A stretch of DNA of 64,000 bases from DATBHW01 sp035307385 (GCA_035307385.1 DATGID010000024.1:62001-126000); one strand, 5' to 3'; shown: positions 33,395 through 41,609, counted from the stretch's first letter. Program-made: numbers and translations. The notes: generated by a model not told the origin, from the sequence alone.

Positions 33395-35017
33395 TCAGTT
33401 TGACTGCGAAGCATTTGCATGCAGCAAATAACCAAGCAAGTTAGAGGTAAACTGCTCAAAATCACGGCTACTATAGGAACCGGAAGGAACGCTCGCATCA
33501 GCATGCATATTCTGAAGCCCCAAGGCCCACCAGTAGGTGGCCGCGTCGAACACCCTGGCTCCGCCCGGCGCGGTATACAAGGTCGCTGTGGCGGTGGGTA
33601 TCACCTGCCCATTGGGATTCGGGTTATCGTTGCCGTTAGACTGCGCCTTCACCGGAGAAGAAGCCAGAATGGTCAGCGCGGGTGCAATGCCAAGGTTGGG
33701 AAAAACGCTGTCGAACGCGCCCATATCGCCGCCTGCGGCATTTGTCCCGAAATCCGCGCCCTCCAGCCCCGCAAGCGCGCTGCCCGCGTGCAGCGCAGTG
33801 CCATGCAAGAAAGGAGCAGCGCCGGAACTGAGTATCAGCGGGGCTGGCCCTGTTATTACACCGGAAAACATGGCCCCAAGCAGCGCTTGTGCGGGCTGGT
33901 TCAACGGAGCATTTTGCCAGAGGGTAGTTGCTGAAGCCGGATTATGGCCGGACAATGGGTCAATCCCGGCATCTTTATAGCAGACAACAACGCGATCAGC
34001 GCCAAGCGGGCTTGGTTGCAAGCGAACATGCCAGTAGGCATCGTTGGCCCCAAAGAAAGCCAGCGATACCCCGGCGGCGCGGGCCTGCGCGATGCTGGTT
34101 CGCATGCCTGATGACCAATACTCATCATGCCCGGAGTCAAGGAACAGGCGGTGCTGGAGGAGCGTTTGCCCATGCTGGTCGGTGTCAACATCGGTGGTAT
34201 AGGTCACATTGTAGCCCTGCCGCTCAAGCCAACTCAGCAAATTGTATTCATAGGTCGTGAAATCGGAGAGGCCAGCGTTCGCAACCTCGGGGCGATCAAA
34301 CGAGACCGCAAACGAACGATCCCCCATGGTATTTGGCGCTCCGTTGCCATCGAGGCTGCGCCCTCCCCAGGAATTACCCGCTTGATACGTCAGGACGCTG
34401 CTCTGGAAGAGAATTGGCGCTGGACTCGCGTCATTGCGCACGACAAACTCGGCATAGCGCATGAATCCAGCCGAGGAGACCAGCTTCACCACATACACCC
34501 CACTGACCCAGGAGGTGGGAATCGCCAGCGTAACCGCATTCTGCCAATTGCTGGCGCTGACCATGCGAGTTGCCTGGTCGACCAGTGGGGCAGGCTGATT
34601 GATGCCCTGTATCGCTTTGGAAGAGTAGACTAACCGCCCGCCAAAACCTTGATACCAGCCCATCCGATAGACGCGAAACGAATACGACGGAGCCGTCGTC
34701 GAAACATACATCTTGATAGATTGCCCGATACCCACACTAACCGGAGCCGTGAACGCTTCAATCGCGTTCTGCGGGCCGAGCGGGAGATTTGCGCGCCAGT
34801 CACTCGTGCCAGGGCACGTGTTTTCCGCCACAATTGGGTTTGCCGCGTAGGCCGCGCTTGAGCACGATGAACCCGTCCCGGCAGCAGCGTTAGCGGCCAC
34901 AGGAGAGGAAAGCTTGCCAACCACCCCATAGGCGACGAGCGCCAGGATTTCAAGACCAAACGCCGCAGCGATCAAGCCTTTTTGCAACGAGCTGAGCTTG
35001 TGAGATCGTGAGATCAT
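33395..35017 (-). CDS. Secreted protein with N,N-dimethylformamidase beta-subunit-like domain
   Basis: A 540-residue protein. A signal-anchor-like helix sits at residues ~10-30 (GLIAAAFGLEILALVAYGVVG). A beta-rich domain follows (SIKMYVSTTAPSYSFRVYRMGWYQGFGGRLV) and then a large C-terminal domain with YEYNLLSWLERQGYNVTYTTDVD, FLDSGHDEYWSSGMR and LAFFGANDAYWHVRLQPS. These are hallmarks of the DMFA2_C domain found in the large subunit of N,N-dimethylformamidase and in many secreted homologues of unknown substrate. ATG 35017 has GGAGG 9 nt upstream. In an EPS locus it may cleave an amide on the polysaccharide, but this is a guess. A DMF-degrading role is unlikely in this context. Confidence 0.78.
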   Translation of the reverse strand: MISRSHKLSSLQKGLIAAAFGLEILALVAYGVVGKLSSPVAANAAAGTGSSCSSAAYAANPIVAENTCPGTSDWRANLPLGPQNAIEAFTAPVSVGIGQSIKMYVSTTAPSYSFRVYRMGWYQGFGGRLVYSSKAIQGINQPAPLVDQATRMVSASNWQNAVTLAIPTSWVSGVYVVKLVSSAGFMRYAEFVVRNDASPAPILFQSSVLTYQAGNSWGGRSLDGNGAPNTMGDRSFAVSFDRPEVANAGLSDFTTYEYNLLSWLERQGYNVTYTTDVDTDQHGQTLLQHRLFLDSGHDEYWSSGMRTSIAQARAAGVSLAFFGANDAYWHVRLQPSPLGADRVVVCYKDAGIDPLSGHNPASATTLWQNAPLNQPAQALLGAMFSGVITGPAPLILSSGAAPFLHGTALHAGSALAGLEGADFGTNAAGGDMGAFDSVFPNLGIAPALTILASSPVKAQSNGNDNPNPNGQVIPTATATLYTAPGGARVFDAATYWWALGLQNMHADASVPSGSYSSRDFEQFTSNLLGYLLHANASQSN

Positions 35018-35040
35018 CTGCTGGTTCCTCCACCGGAGCC

Positions 35041-36141
35041 TCAACAATTGGCCTGAATCCCTTCGCACACACGCTCAATCTCTGCTTCGGTCAGTTCAGG
35101 AAACATAGGAATCGAGAGGATGCGACCTGCCAGATGTTCAGTCACAGGCAAAGACCCTGCTGGGCAGGCAAAAGCGGCGCAGGCGTGCTGAACATGCAGC
35201 GGCAGGGGATAGTGAATACCTGTTTGGACACCTTGAGCGGCGAGTTCAGCGCGCAATCTATCCCGATTCTTCGCTTGGATGACGTAGGTATAATAGACAT
35301 GCTCCGACTCAGGACGCTCGATTGGACAGGTTACCAGCCCGGCAAGCCGTTCTGTATAGGCCGCAGCGTGCGCCCGCCGTTGTGCATTCCACACATCCAG
35401 CCACCGCAGCTTGATGCGCAACACCGCCGCCTGAATCTCGTCCAGGCGACTATTCATGCCCAGCGCCTCATGATAATAGCGCGTCCGAGAGCCATGATCG
35501 CGGAGCATACGCACCTGCTCAGCAAGCATCAGGTCATTCGTCGTGACGATACCCGCTTCACCATATGCCCCAAGATTTTTGCTGAAATAGAGGCTAAAAG
35601 CCCCGATATCGCCGAGTGTGCCTACCCTGCGCCCATCATAGCGCGCCCCTTGCGCCTGCGAAGCATCCTCGATCAGCCGCAAATCATACTGGCGAGCAAG
35701 AGCGCACAGGGGGGTCATGTCTGCCGCCTGGCCGTAAAGGTGGACGGGCAGCAATGCTCTAGTGCGCGGCGTGATGGCCGCAGTCACCCGCTCAGGGTCC
35801 ATCGTCCCGGTGGCCGGGTCGACATCCACAAACACAGGCCGTGCGCCAGCCATGGTAATGGCCTCGACAGTGGCAATAAACGTATTGGCAACCGTAATCA
35901 CTTCGTCGTCCGCGCCGATCCCACAGGCGCGCAGCCCAAGGTAGAGGGCATCTGTCCCTGAGCCGACCCCTATCGCTTCGGCAGCTCCACAGTAATCAGC
36001 GAACTCGCGCTCGAACGCGCGAACTTGTGGGCCAAGAAAGAGTTCCATGCCACACAAGCTGCCGTCAACAGCCTTCAGCACCTCACTGCGAATGGTTTGA
36101 TATTGGCGTTGCAAATCGACCAGTTTGATTTCCTGTTTCAC
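35041..36141 (-). CDS. DegT/DnrJ/EryC1/StrS-family sugar aminotransferase
   Basis: A PLP enzyme of about 366 residues that transaminates a keto-sugar nucleotide. Motifs are LVDLQRQY near the start, GVGSGTDALYLGLRACGI, DDEVITVANTFIATVEAI, the PLP-contacting LIEDASQAQGARY, and the Schiff-base lysine in FSLYFSKNLGAYGEAG. MNSRLDEIQAAVLRIKL is also typical. I place the start at GTG 36141 (VKQEIKLVDL), preceded by GGGAG at 6 nt. This overlaps the upstream acetyltransferase by 59 nt. A longer frame to 36309 is unlikely. With its two upstream neighbours it matches the WbpB/WbpD/WbpE-type set for a 3-acetamido sugar nucleotide. Confidence 0.88.
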   Translation of the reverse strand: MKQEIKLVDLQRQYQTIRSEVLKAVDGSLCGMELFLGPQVRAFEREFADYCGAAEAIGVGSGTDALYLGLRACGIGADDEVITVANTFIATVEAITMAGARPVFVDVDPATGTMDPERVTAAITPRTRALLPVHLYGQAADMTPLCALARQYDLRLIEDASQAQGARYDGRRVGTLGDIGAFSLYFSKNLGAYGEAGIVTTNDLMLAEQVRMLRDHGSRTRYYHEALGMNSRLDEIQAAVLRIKLRWLDVWNAQRRAHAAAYTERLAGLVTCPIERPESEHVYYTYVIQAKNRDRLRAELAAQGVQTGIHYPLPLHVQHACAAFACPAGSLPVTEHLAGRILSIPMFPELTEAEIERVCEGIQANC

Positions 36142-36844
36142 TGATTTCTCCCAAAGAGTTGTCAAGATTTTTTTCGAGATGCGCATAAGGACGTTCAAGA
36201 AAACCTTTGCTACAGACCAGTTGATCAATCGTTCCCACCACGCGCGCCGGGTTGCCATAGGCCACAGCGCGCGCGGGGATATGCTGCGTGACGACCGAGC
36301 CAGCGCCAATCACCGCGTGTTCGCCAATGACGACATAGGGCAGAACCGTCACGTTGACGCCAAGCTGCGCACCCTTTTTGATCGTCGGGCCACGCATACA
36401 AGGGGTAGACATTGGGCAGCCGGGGTGCAGATCATTCGCACAGCTAACACCCGGCGCAAGAAAGACCTCATCCTCTAACGTGCTAAATTGCGCAACATAG
36501 ACATTCGTATGAATCTTCACCCGACAGCCAATCTGACAGCCGTAGTCAACGACAGAATTGCTCCAAACGCTCACATCGTCGCCGAGCGTGTTTTGCTCGC
36601 GAATAACTACATGGTGGCCGGTCTGGAATCGCGCACCAATGCTGCTGCCAAGATAGAGAATGGTTCCCGATCCCAACCTGGCTTCCGCGCCAAGCCTCAA
36701 CGTCCAGCTTCCCACGGAGCGACGCGGGCGCTGCCCGATCAGCACGTAGGGGTCTAGCTCAGCCGGTTCATCCATCTGCACAAAATTGGCGGCATGGGGC
36801 GCCAGCGCGGCAGCGATCTGTGCTGGAAGAGATGAGGATATCAT
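36083..36844 (-). CDS. Hexapeptide-repeat sugar N-acetyltransferase (WbpD-like)
   Basis: A 253-residue left-handed beta-helix protein with about eight hexapeptide turns (e.g. GTILYLGSSIGARF, VSVWSNSVVDYGCQIGCRVKIHTNVYV, AVIGAGSVVTQHIPARAVAYGNPARVVG). This fold is used by acetyl-CoA-dependent sugar N-acetyltransferases. The loop SCANDLHPGC contains the likely catalytic His. ATG 36844 overlaps the stop of the dehydrogenase as TGATG. It probably N-acetylates the amino sugar made by the aminotransferase encoded just downstream. The last ~20 residues may be non-essential because they overlap the next gene. Confidence 0.85.
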   Translation of the reverse strand: MISSSLPAQIAAALAPHAANFVQMDEPAELDPYVLIGQRPRRSVGSWTLRLGAEARLGSGTILYLGSSIGARFQTGHHVVIREQNTLGDDVSVWSNSVVDYGCQIGCRVKIHTNVYVAQFSTLEDEVFLAPGVSCANDLHPGCPMSTPCMRGPTIKKGAQLGVNVTVLPYVVIGEHAVIGAGSVVTQHIPARAVAYGNPARVVGTIDQLVCSKGFLERPYAHLEKNLDNSLGEISETGNQTGRFATPISNHSQ

Positions 36845-37923
36845 CACAGGGCCACCTCTTTGCCTTCCAGGTCTAACGATTGCTGGATTGCTGCCAGTGT
36901 TTTCGTGATCGAAAGGCTCCAGAGGCCGTTGCTCAACGGCGGTTGCTCCGAGCGGATGCAATGGGCAAAATGCGCGCAGGCAACCTGAAGCGGCTCTATC
37001 CATGGAACGGCAGGAATGATGATTTCCCCGGTGCGATAAGAGAGGTGGAACTCATCAAAGGCCGTACAATGATTCGGGCGCTCGACCCCTCGGTTATAGA
37101 TGCGTATCTTGTCTTGCGGCTCAACGTCATCGTAGACAGCCATACGTTGGTCGCCAACGAGCGTAAACCGCCTGACCTTTGAAGGATGAAGCCAGCTAAG
37201 CTGTATATGCACGCGCAGACCATCGGCATAACGCAGATGAATATAGACAACATCGTGTATACCCTGCTGAATGTGGGCTGCGCCGGTAGCGCGTACTGTA
37301 ACCGGGTCTGCATCAAGCAAATAACGGAGTATAGAGAGGTCGTGCGGCGCGAGGTCCCAAAGGACGTTGACATCCTTGTGAAATAAACCAAGATTTAAGC
37401 GCTGGGCATCAATATAATGGAGTTTGCCAAGCTGGCCCTCAGTGACGATATGGCGCAGTTCCTGAACAGCTTTGTGATAGAGAAACGTGTACCCAACCAT
37501 CAAGATACGGTTCCGCTCTTGCGCCAGCGCCACCAAATCTTCCACCTCACTCACCTTGACCGCCAGAGGCTTCTCGACGAATACATGCTTATTCGCCAAA
37601 AGCGCTGCTCGGGCGAGCGCATAATGCGTATGCACTGGTGTGGCTATCAGGACAGCATCAATATCGCTCTCAAATACATCGAGCGCATCATGCGTGAACC
37701 GGGTATAGTGATACTGCGCTTGCGCGTGGGCCAGCCGGTCAACATCCATATCAGCGATAAAAGCCAGCGAGCTATCCGGTAGAGCGCTGATGTTACGCAC
37801 CAGATGAGGCCCCCAGTATCCATACCCGATTACGCCAAACCGCAAGAGCCGCACTTGAGGCAGCACCTGGGGTAATCTGGTCGGCATCTCCCTTACCGTA
37901 GGAACTTCTGCAAGAGAATCCAT
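36844..37923 (-). CDS. Gfo/Idh/MocA-family sugar-nucleotide dehydrogenase (WbpB-like)
   Basis: A 359-residue NAD(P)-dependent oxidoreductase. The Rossmann motif is LRFGVIGYGYWGPHLVRN, the family signature is HVFVEKPLAVKVSE, and the C-terminal beta-sheet half has DLAPHDLSILRYLLD with the conserved D-x3-H. It probably oxidises C3 of a UDP-sugar to give the keto substrate for the DegT aminotransferase two genes downstream. It is the first gene of the minus-strand EPS block, and copy 2 of the conserved 75-nt element lies about 75 nt upstream of its start. Confidence 0.87.
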   Translation of the reverse strand: MDSLAEVPTVREMPTRLPQVLPQVRLLRFGVIGYGYWGPHLVRNISALPDSSLAFIADMDVDRLAHAQAQYHYTRFTHDALDVFESDIDAVLIATPVHTHYALARAALLANKHVFVEKPLAVKVSEVEDLVALAQERNRILMVGYTFLYHKAVQELRHIVTEGQLGKLHYIDAQRLNLGLFHKDVNVLWDLAPHDLSILRYLLDADPVTVRATGAAHIQQGIHDVVYIHLRYADGLRVHIQLSWLHPSKVRRFTLVGDQRMAVYDDVEPQDKIRIYNRGVERPNHCTAFDEFHLSYRTGEIIIPAVPWIEPLQVACAHFAHCIRSEQPPLSNGLWSLSITKTLAAIQQSLDLEGKEVAL

Positions 37924-37996
37924 CTTTCCTGTTTCTCCCGTTTACGCATAAGCATCTCTACAAATATCTGCACACAGCGCTCTTTGCGGCGTTGCA

Positions 37997-38071
37997 AGGC
38001 TATGCTTAGCATAGAGATTCCAGGTTACTATCATGTCTCAAGGGGGATTCACGCCATTACAATTCGGTAAT
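37997..38071 (-). promoter_or_regulatory. Repeated ~75-nt upstream element, copy 2
   Basis: Near-identical to copy 1 at 23915-23989. It contains GCTATGCTTAGCATAG, a 16-17 bp imperfect palindrome (38000-38015), next to GGTTACTATCATG and ending TTACAATTCGGTAAT. It lies upstream of the first gene of the EPS locus in the same orientation and at a similar distance as copy 1. This argues for a shared regulatory role rather than a random repeat. Confidence 0.7.
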
Positions 38072-38129
38072 CATGAAAAAGAATGGATGTGCGCTCATCT
38101 AGCACATCTCCAGCGATCTTAGAAAAATT

Positions 38130-38170
38130 CCAGGCTTCAGCGAGCGCATCTGGCGCTCGCTGAAGCCTGG
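38130..38170 (-). terminator. Rho-independent terminator of the OmpR-type regulator
   Basis: A perfect 18-bp stem (CCAGGCTTCAGCGAGCGC and its complement) with a 5-nt loop, followed on the minus strand by AATTTTTC. It lies 35 nt downstream of the regulator stop and insulates the EPS locus from it. Confidence 0.9.
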
Positions 38171-38204
38171 TATCCATCACCGACTCGCTTCTCTCATTTC
38201 ACGC

Positions 38205-38942
38205 TCAACTTGCGGTGGCGCTTTCTCTCCTTTCAGGTTGGGCAGAAAAACAATACCCCAGGCCGGTTTTCGTCATGATATAGGTAGGGCGCGCGGCATC
38301 ACGCTCAATTTTGTGGCGCAAACGAAAGATATGCACTTTCAGCAAATTGGTCTCGCCCACATACTCTGCCCCCCAAACCTTTTCCAACAAGAGATTGTTC
38401 GTGACAATTCGCCCGGCATTTTGCGCTAAATACGAAAGGATACGATATTCCGTGGGAGTGAGGGCAATGGGTCGGCCATCTATTGTGACCTGATGTTGGA
38501 GAAAATCTATCGTTAAAGTGCCAAAAGTAAGCGTAGGGCGTACATTGCGCAAGTGCTCATTGTTGTTCCATTGGGTGCGCCGAAGGACGGCCCGAACCTG
38601 GGCAAGTAACTCGACAACACTCACCGGCTTGGGTAAGTAATCATCCGCCCCCGAATCCAAAGCGCGCGCTTTGGTATGATCCTGCTTCTGCGCGGACATA
38701 GCAATAATGGGAACGAGAGAGAAATTGCGCACATACCGGCAGAGTTCAAAATCATGAGATTCAGATGATATCGTGTCGAGGAGAATAAGATCCGGCTCTT
38801 TGGTCTCCAGCGCCTCGAACAACTGTTGCTCATCCTTTACCGGGCTAACCTCATAGCCCTCAGTATGCAGCGTGCGCACGAGAAGCCTCAAAGCCTGGGG
38901 GTCTTTTTCTGCTACAAGTATGACTGTTTTATGAGCAGGCAC
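38205..38942 (-). CDS. OmpR/PhoB-family response regulator
   Basis: A 245-residue regulator. The receiver domain has VILVAEKDPQAL (one acidic-pocket residue changed), phospho-acceptor Asp in LILLDTISSESHD, Ser in IIAMSAQKQD and Lys in ADDYLPKPVSV. The winged-helix DNA-binding domain has LTPTEYRILSYLAQNAGRIV, LLLEKVWGAEYVGETNLLKVHIFRLRHKIE and TKTGLGYCF. The start is GTG 38942 after AAGGGAAGGAACC. There is no adjacent kinase. It stands at the promoter end of the EPS locus and could bind the phased boxes at 32.6 kb or the repeated element; this is an inference. Confidence 0.92.
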   Translation of the reverse strand: MPAHKTVILVAEKDPQALRLLVRTLHTEGYEVSPVKDEQQLFEALETKEPDLILLDTISSESHDFELCRYVRNFSLVPIIAMSAQKQDHTKARALDSGADDYLPKPVSVVELLAQVRAVLRRTQWNNNEHLRNVRPTLTFGTLTIDFLQHQVTIDGRPIALTPTEYRILSYLAQNAGRIVTNNLLLEKVWGAEYVGETNLLKVHIFRLRHKIERDAARPTYIMTKTGLGYCFSAQPERRESATAS

Positions 38943-39213
38943 GGTTCCTTCCCTTCTCTCTTATATTGCCCTTAAGCATACATACAATACTCAAGGTAAG
39001 TAGACGAAGGTTATTCTAATTCGACATAGTCAAGGTATAGGGTATTCATTACTTTCTATTTTTTAACCTTTCCGGCAGGGAACGTTCCGTAGGAAAACAT
39101 ACATAGCGAAAACACTTGGTCGCCAGGGTAGCTGGTAAACGCCCATCAGCTACCCTGGCGACCAAGCACCGGGACAGTTCTACCAAGTGGCTTGAACTGA
39201 ACGAAGGCAGCAA
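38943..39213. other. Intergenic region, AT-richer, upstream of the OmpR-type regulator
   Basis: No gene. It is visibly richer in A and T than its surroundings (e.g. 38991-39070) and holds the regulator promoter region and the hairpin terminator at 39115-39166. Confidence 0.5.
39115..39166 (-). terminator. Long perfect hairpin, terminator of the transglycosylase-like gene
   Basis: A 20-bp perfect stem (CTTGGTCGCCAGGGTAGCTG and complement) with a 12-nt loop, 48 nt downstream of the stop at 39214. On the minus strand it is followed by TGTTTTCG, a short T-run. Confidence 0.75.
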
Positions 39214-40131
39214 TCAGAAGTTGCCGCCGGGGGTTAGCCACACCTTTCTATTCAAGAAATCCTGCGTATACCCAATATATTGCTGTGCTCCGCTGTCATG
39301 CCATTGACCGCTATACCACCTTCCGATGCATCCCCAAATGTCCCCAGCGTGGTAATTGCTTCCCAAGTACGTCGCCCAGCCTTCATAGCAGTAACGCAGA
39401 ATCCCTTCCTGATAATCAATGGCAAAGGCCGTATCATCCCGGGTGAGAGGCCATGCTGACTTGTTATACATGTATTTTATCTGGATAATGCTGTAACTTT
39501 GCGCGCAGCTTGAACCATCCCATGCCCCAGGATACCCTGAACCGGGAGGGCACGCGCTTTTATCACCGCTGTAGTCTCCAAGCTGGCTTTGATGCCAATG
39601 CGACTCGGTGACAGCTTCTGCCCGCACATAGTCTTCATCCATGCCCCATTTGCACGCGGCCCACTGAAGGATTTCATCGGTTGTTCCGGTGAAATCTCCG
39701 GTAACCCGTTTACGGAAGCTATCTGCACGCGGGTCTAGCTGAATGCCCAGTGACGCAGTGGTCCAGGGCGCTAAAGCTTTGAGCTGCGCGGCAGTCGGAG
39801 TGCGATGATTGGCCGCGTCATTTTCAGGGCGAGGTTCCCAGGAGGATTTTTTTACCCTGGCGGCACACTCCTGATCGCTGGGAAGCGCTGACCCCGGTGG
39901 AAGCAGAGTAAATTGTTTTCCGCTGGGGGGGCTGGTGGAAACCGGTGCGTTGGTAGCAATCGGTGTAGGAGTAACCCCGCCCGCCAGCGCTTTTGCACCT
40001 GAGGGTTTGTGTTGAAGGGCAATCCATAAAACAGGCACCGAAAGCACCAGGAAGAGCAGGACGCCTATCGCAGCTTTTTTTCCTACAAGCTTCTTTGGTA
40101 AGGTTGTTTGGGGGGCTTCTTTCTTCTCCAT
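39214..40131 (-). CDS. Membrane-anchored lytic transglycosylase-like protein
   Basis: A 305-residue protein with a short basic N-terminus and one signal-anchor helix (AAIGVLLFLVLSVPVLWIAL). A Thr/Pro-rich spacer follows, then a lysozyme-like domain with MDEDYVRAEAVTESHWHQSQ (the E before S is the likely catalytic Glu), GDYSGD, SYSIIQIKYMY and FAIDYQEGILRYCYEG. Four or more cysteines in the domain (CAARVK, AACKWG, CPPG, SCAQS, CYEG, WGCIG) suggest disulfides. It would cut peptidoglycan or a surface glycan outside the cell. A TATAGT box ends 11 nt before the ATG, and no RBS is visible, so the transcript may be nearly leaderless. Confidence 0.65.
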   Translation of the reverse strand: MEKKEAPQTTLPKKLVGKKAAIGVLLFLVLSVPVLWIALQHKPSGAKALAGGVTPTPIATNAPVSTSPPSGKQFTLLPPGSALPSDQECAARVKKSSWEPRPENDAANHRTPTAAQLKALAPWTTASLGIQLDPRADSFRKRVTGDFTGTTDEILQWAACKWGMDEDYVRAEAVTESHWHQSQLGDYSGDKSACPPGSGYPGAWDGSSCAQSYSIIQIKYMYNKSAWPLTRDDTAFAIDYQEGILRYCYEGWATYLGSNYHAGDIWGCIGRWYSGQWHDSGAQQYIGYTQDFLNRKVWLTPGGNF

Positions 40132-40277
40132 GAACTGGACAATACTATAAGTGTAGAGTTTTGTAAAGCAGAGATACAGAAATGCTGACTATCCCAAGTC
40201 AGCAAGGAGTCAAATAATAAACGAGCTATCAGCTATGGCAGCGCGCAAAAAAGCGCGAGCACGGCAAAACCGCTCGG

Positions 40278-40305
40278 CTCCGCTGCCTTAGGAAAGGCAG
40301 CGGAG
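40278..40305 (-). terminator. Hairpin downstream of the LacI-family gene
   Basis: A perfect 12-bp stem CTCCGCTGCCTT / AAGGCAGCGGAG with loop AGGA. On the minus strand it is followed by GCCGAGCGGTTTTGCC, with a second stem GCGCGC-AAAAAA-GCGCG further on (40242-40258). Probably the terminator of the repressor gene. Confidence 0.7.
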
Positions 40306-40353
40306 ATATGTGGCAGGAGCCCACATCGCTGCGCGCTGAGACATGAAGGGCGC

Positions 40354-41358
40354 TCAACCGATTCTAAAGGTCGATTGGCGCACAACAAGATGCGGGCTGA
40401 CGAGTATTTTGGTGGGCGCTTCGGAACTATCTGTCCCCTGGATATGCTTCAGCAGCAATTCGGTGGCGGCACGGGCCACCTCTCGTTTGGGGATGCTGAT
40501 GGTGGTAAGTGGTGGATGGGCGTGCGCTGCCTGGCTGATATCATCGACTCCGACCACGGCCAGATCGCGTGGCACTGATAACCCCTGGCTGGCAATCGCT
40601 TCGATGGCACCCAGGGCCATCCAGTCGTTCCCCGCAAAGATCGCTGTGGGCGGCTGGGGCAGGGCTAACAAGGCTAATGCGCTCTGATAACCGCTCTCGA
40701 AGGACGAATCCCCCTGGCAAATATATTCCTGAGGGGCCGTAAGCCCTGCTTCTGCCAGGGCGCTCTCAAACCCTTGCCGCCGGGTCCATTGAACAGGTTC
40801 TTCCACAATTGTCGCAATGCGACGATGGCCGCATTCCAGCAGATGCCGCGTTGCCAGTTCGCCCGCCAGCCGAAAATCGATATCGACAAGAGGTAAGCTC
40901 TGCGCGCGGGCGTCCTGATTCCATACACACAACACCACCTCCTTGTTGATATCTTTGAGCGCCAGCACATCGGTAATGTCGGCAGCCATGCCCATGACAA
41001 TGAAGCCATCTACCCAACCGCTTGCCATGCGTTCCAGATGGCGTTTGCCCTCTTCAGGAGATTGATGTGTCATACTCAAGAGCAGCTGATAATCATGCTG
41101 GTCAGCGACGCGCTCGACTTCCTCCACAACCTCGGCAAAGAAGGGATTCGAGAGCGTTGGCACCACCAGCGCCAATGTGGATGTCTTGCCCTGTGCCAGC
41201 CCACGCGCCACCAGATTCGGTCGATAACCCAATTCTTCGATTGCCTTAAGCACGCGCGCGCGCGTTTTATCACTGACCGCCACTCGCTGGGTAATCACGT
41301 TGGATACCGTTGCCGTCGTTACTCTTGCCCGGCGCGCCACATCGGAAATTGTCGCCAT
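40354..41358 (-). CDS. LacI-family transcriptional repressor (AraR-like role)
   Basis: A 334-residue regulator. The N-terminal helix-turn-helix and hinge are canonical (ATISDVARRARVTTATVSNV, then ARVLKAIEELGYRPNLVARGLAQ). The C-terminal half is the periplasmic-binding-protein-like sensor (LALVVPTLSNPFFAEVVEEV, AIFAGNDWMALGAIEAI, VVGVDDISQAAHAHPPLTTI). It is transcribed divergently from the pentose operon with a palindromic operator between, so it probably represses that operon until the sugar or a phosphosugar binds. The operator overlaps the likely start site of the operon. It may also repress itself. Confidence 0.93.
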   Translation of the reverse strand: MATISDVARRARVTTATVSNVITQRVAVSDKTRARVLKAIEELGYRPNLVARGLAQGKTSTLALVVPTLSNPFFAEVVEEVERVADQHDYQLLLSMTHQSPEEGKRHLERMASGWVDGFIVMGMAADITDVLALKDINKEVVLCVWNQDARAQSLPLVDIDFRLAGELATRHLLECGHRRIATIVEEPVQWTRRQGFESALAEAGLTAPQEYICQGDSSFESGYQSALALLALPQPPTAIFAGNDWMALGAIEAIASQGLSVPRDLAVVGVDDISQAAHAHPPLTTISIPKREVARAATELLLKHIQGTDSSEAPTKILVSPHLVVRQSTFRIG

Positions 41359-41464
41359 CCCGCATGCACCTTCTCTGCTGGAAATGCAGACACTTTTAAA
41401 CCATATGATACTTTCTCTGCTCCCTCAAATTCCACCTCATGTTTGGAGATACCCGCCCAACCTC

Positions 41465-41493
41465 TTGACAAGGTCCCTGCTCATCATTATACT
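41465..41493 (+). promoter_or_regulatory. Consensus sigma-70-type promoter of the pentose operon
   Basis: A perfect -35 TTGACA (41465-41470), 17-nt spacer, and -10 TATACT (41488-41493), facing the ribulokinase gene. The last base of the -10 is the first base of the 38-bp palindrome, so a bound repressor would cover the transcription start. Confidence 0.75.
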
Positions 41494-41530
41494 GGTATTT
41501 AAGCGGTTAAATTTAACCGCTTAAATACCA
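41493..41530. promoter_or_regulatory. Perfect 38-bp palindromic operator with two abutting LacI-type half-operators
   Basis: The whole 38 bp is an exact palindrome centred between 41511 and 41512. Each half holds a 14-bp near-palindrome centred on CG (TTTAAGCGGTTAAA at 41498-41511 and TTTAACCGCTTAAA at 41512-41525), the usual form of a LacI-family operator. Two dimers could bind side by side on opposite orientations. It overlaps the +1 of the operon promoter. Confidence 0.8.
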
Positions 41531-41583
41531 GGCTGCCCGCGATTATCGCGACTATCCTCAACCTGCGTCATCGAGAGTTCTCT

Positions 41584-41609
41584 GGATATTTTCAGTATAG
41601 TAAATATCC
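41584..41609. promoter_or_regulatory. Second dyad near the ribulokinase gene
   Basis: GGATATTT and AAATATCC flank 10 nt that include TATAGT (41596-41601), which could be a second -10. It is 76 bp upstream of the ATG and might be a further operator or a second promoter. Confidence 0.35.

Noticed and set aside
33395..35017. True N,N-dimethylformamidase with small subunit
   Set aside because: No small-subunit gene nearby and the context is polysaccharide synthesis, so only the domain similarity is kept.
39214..40131. Phage endolysin
   Set aside because: It has a membrane anchor and spacer and no phage neighbours, so a host cell-wall enzyme is more likely.
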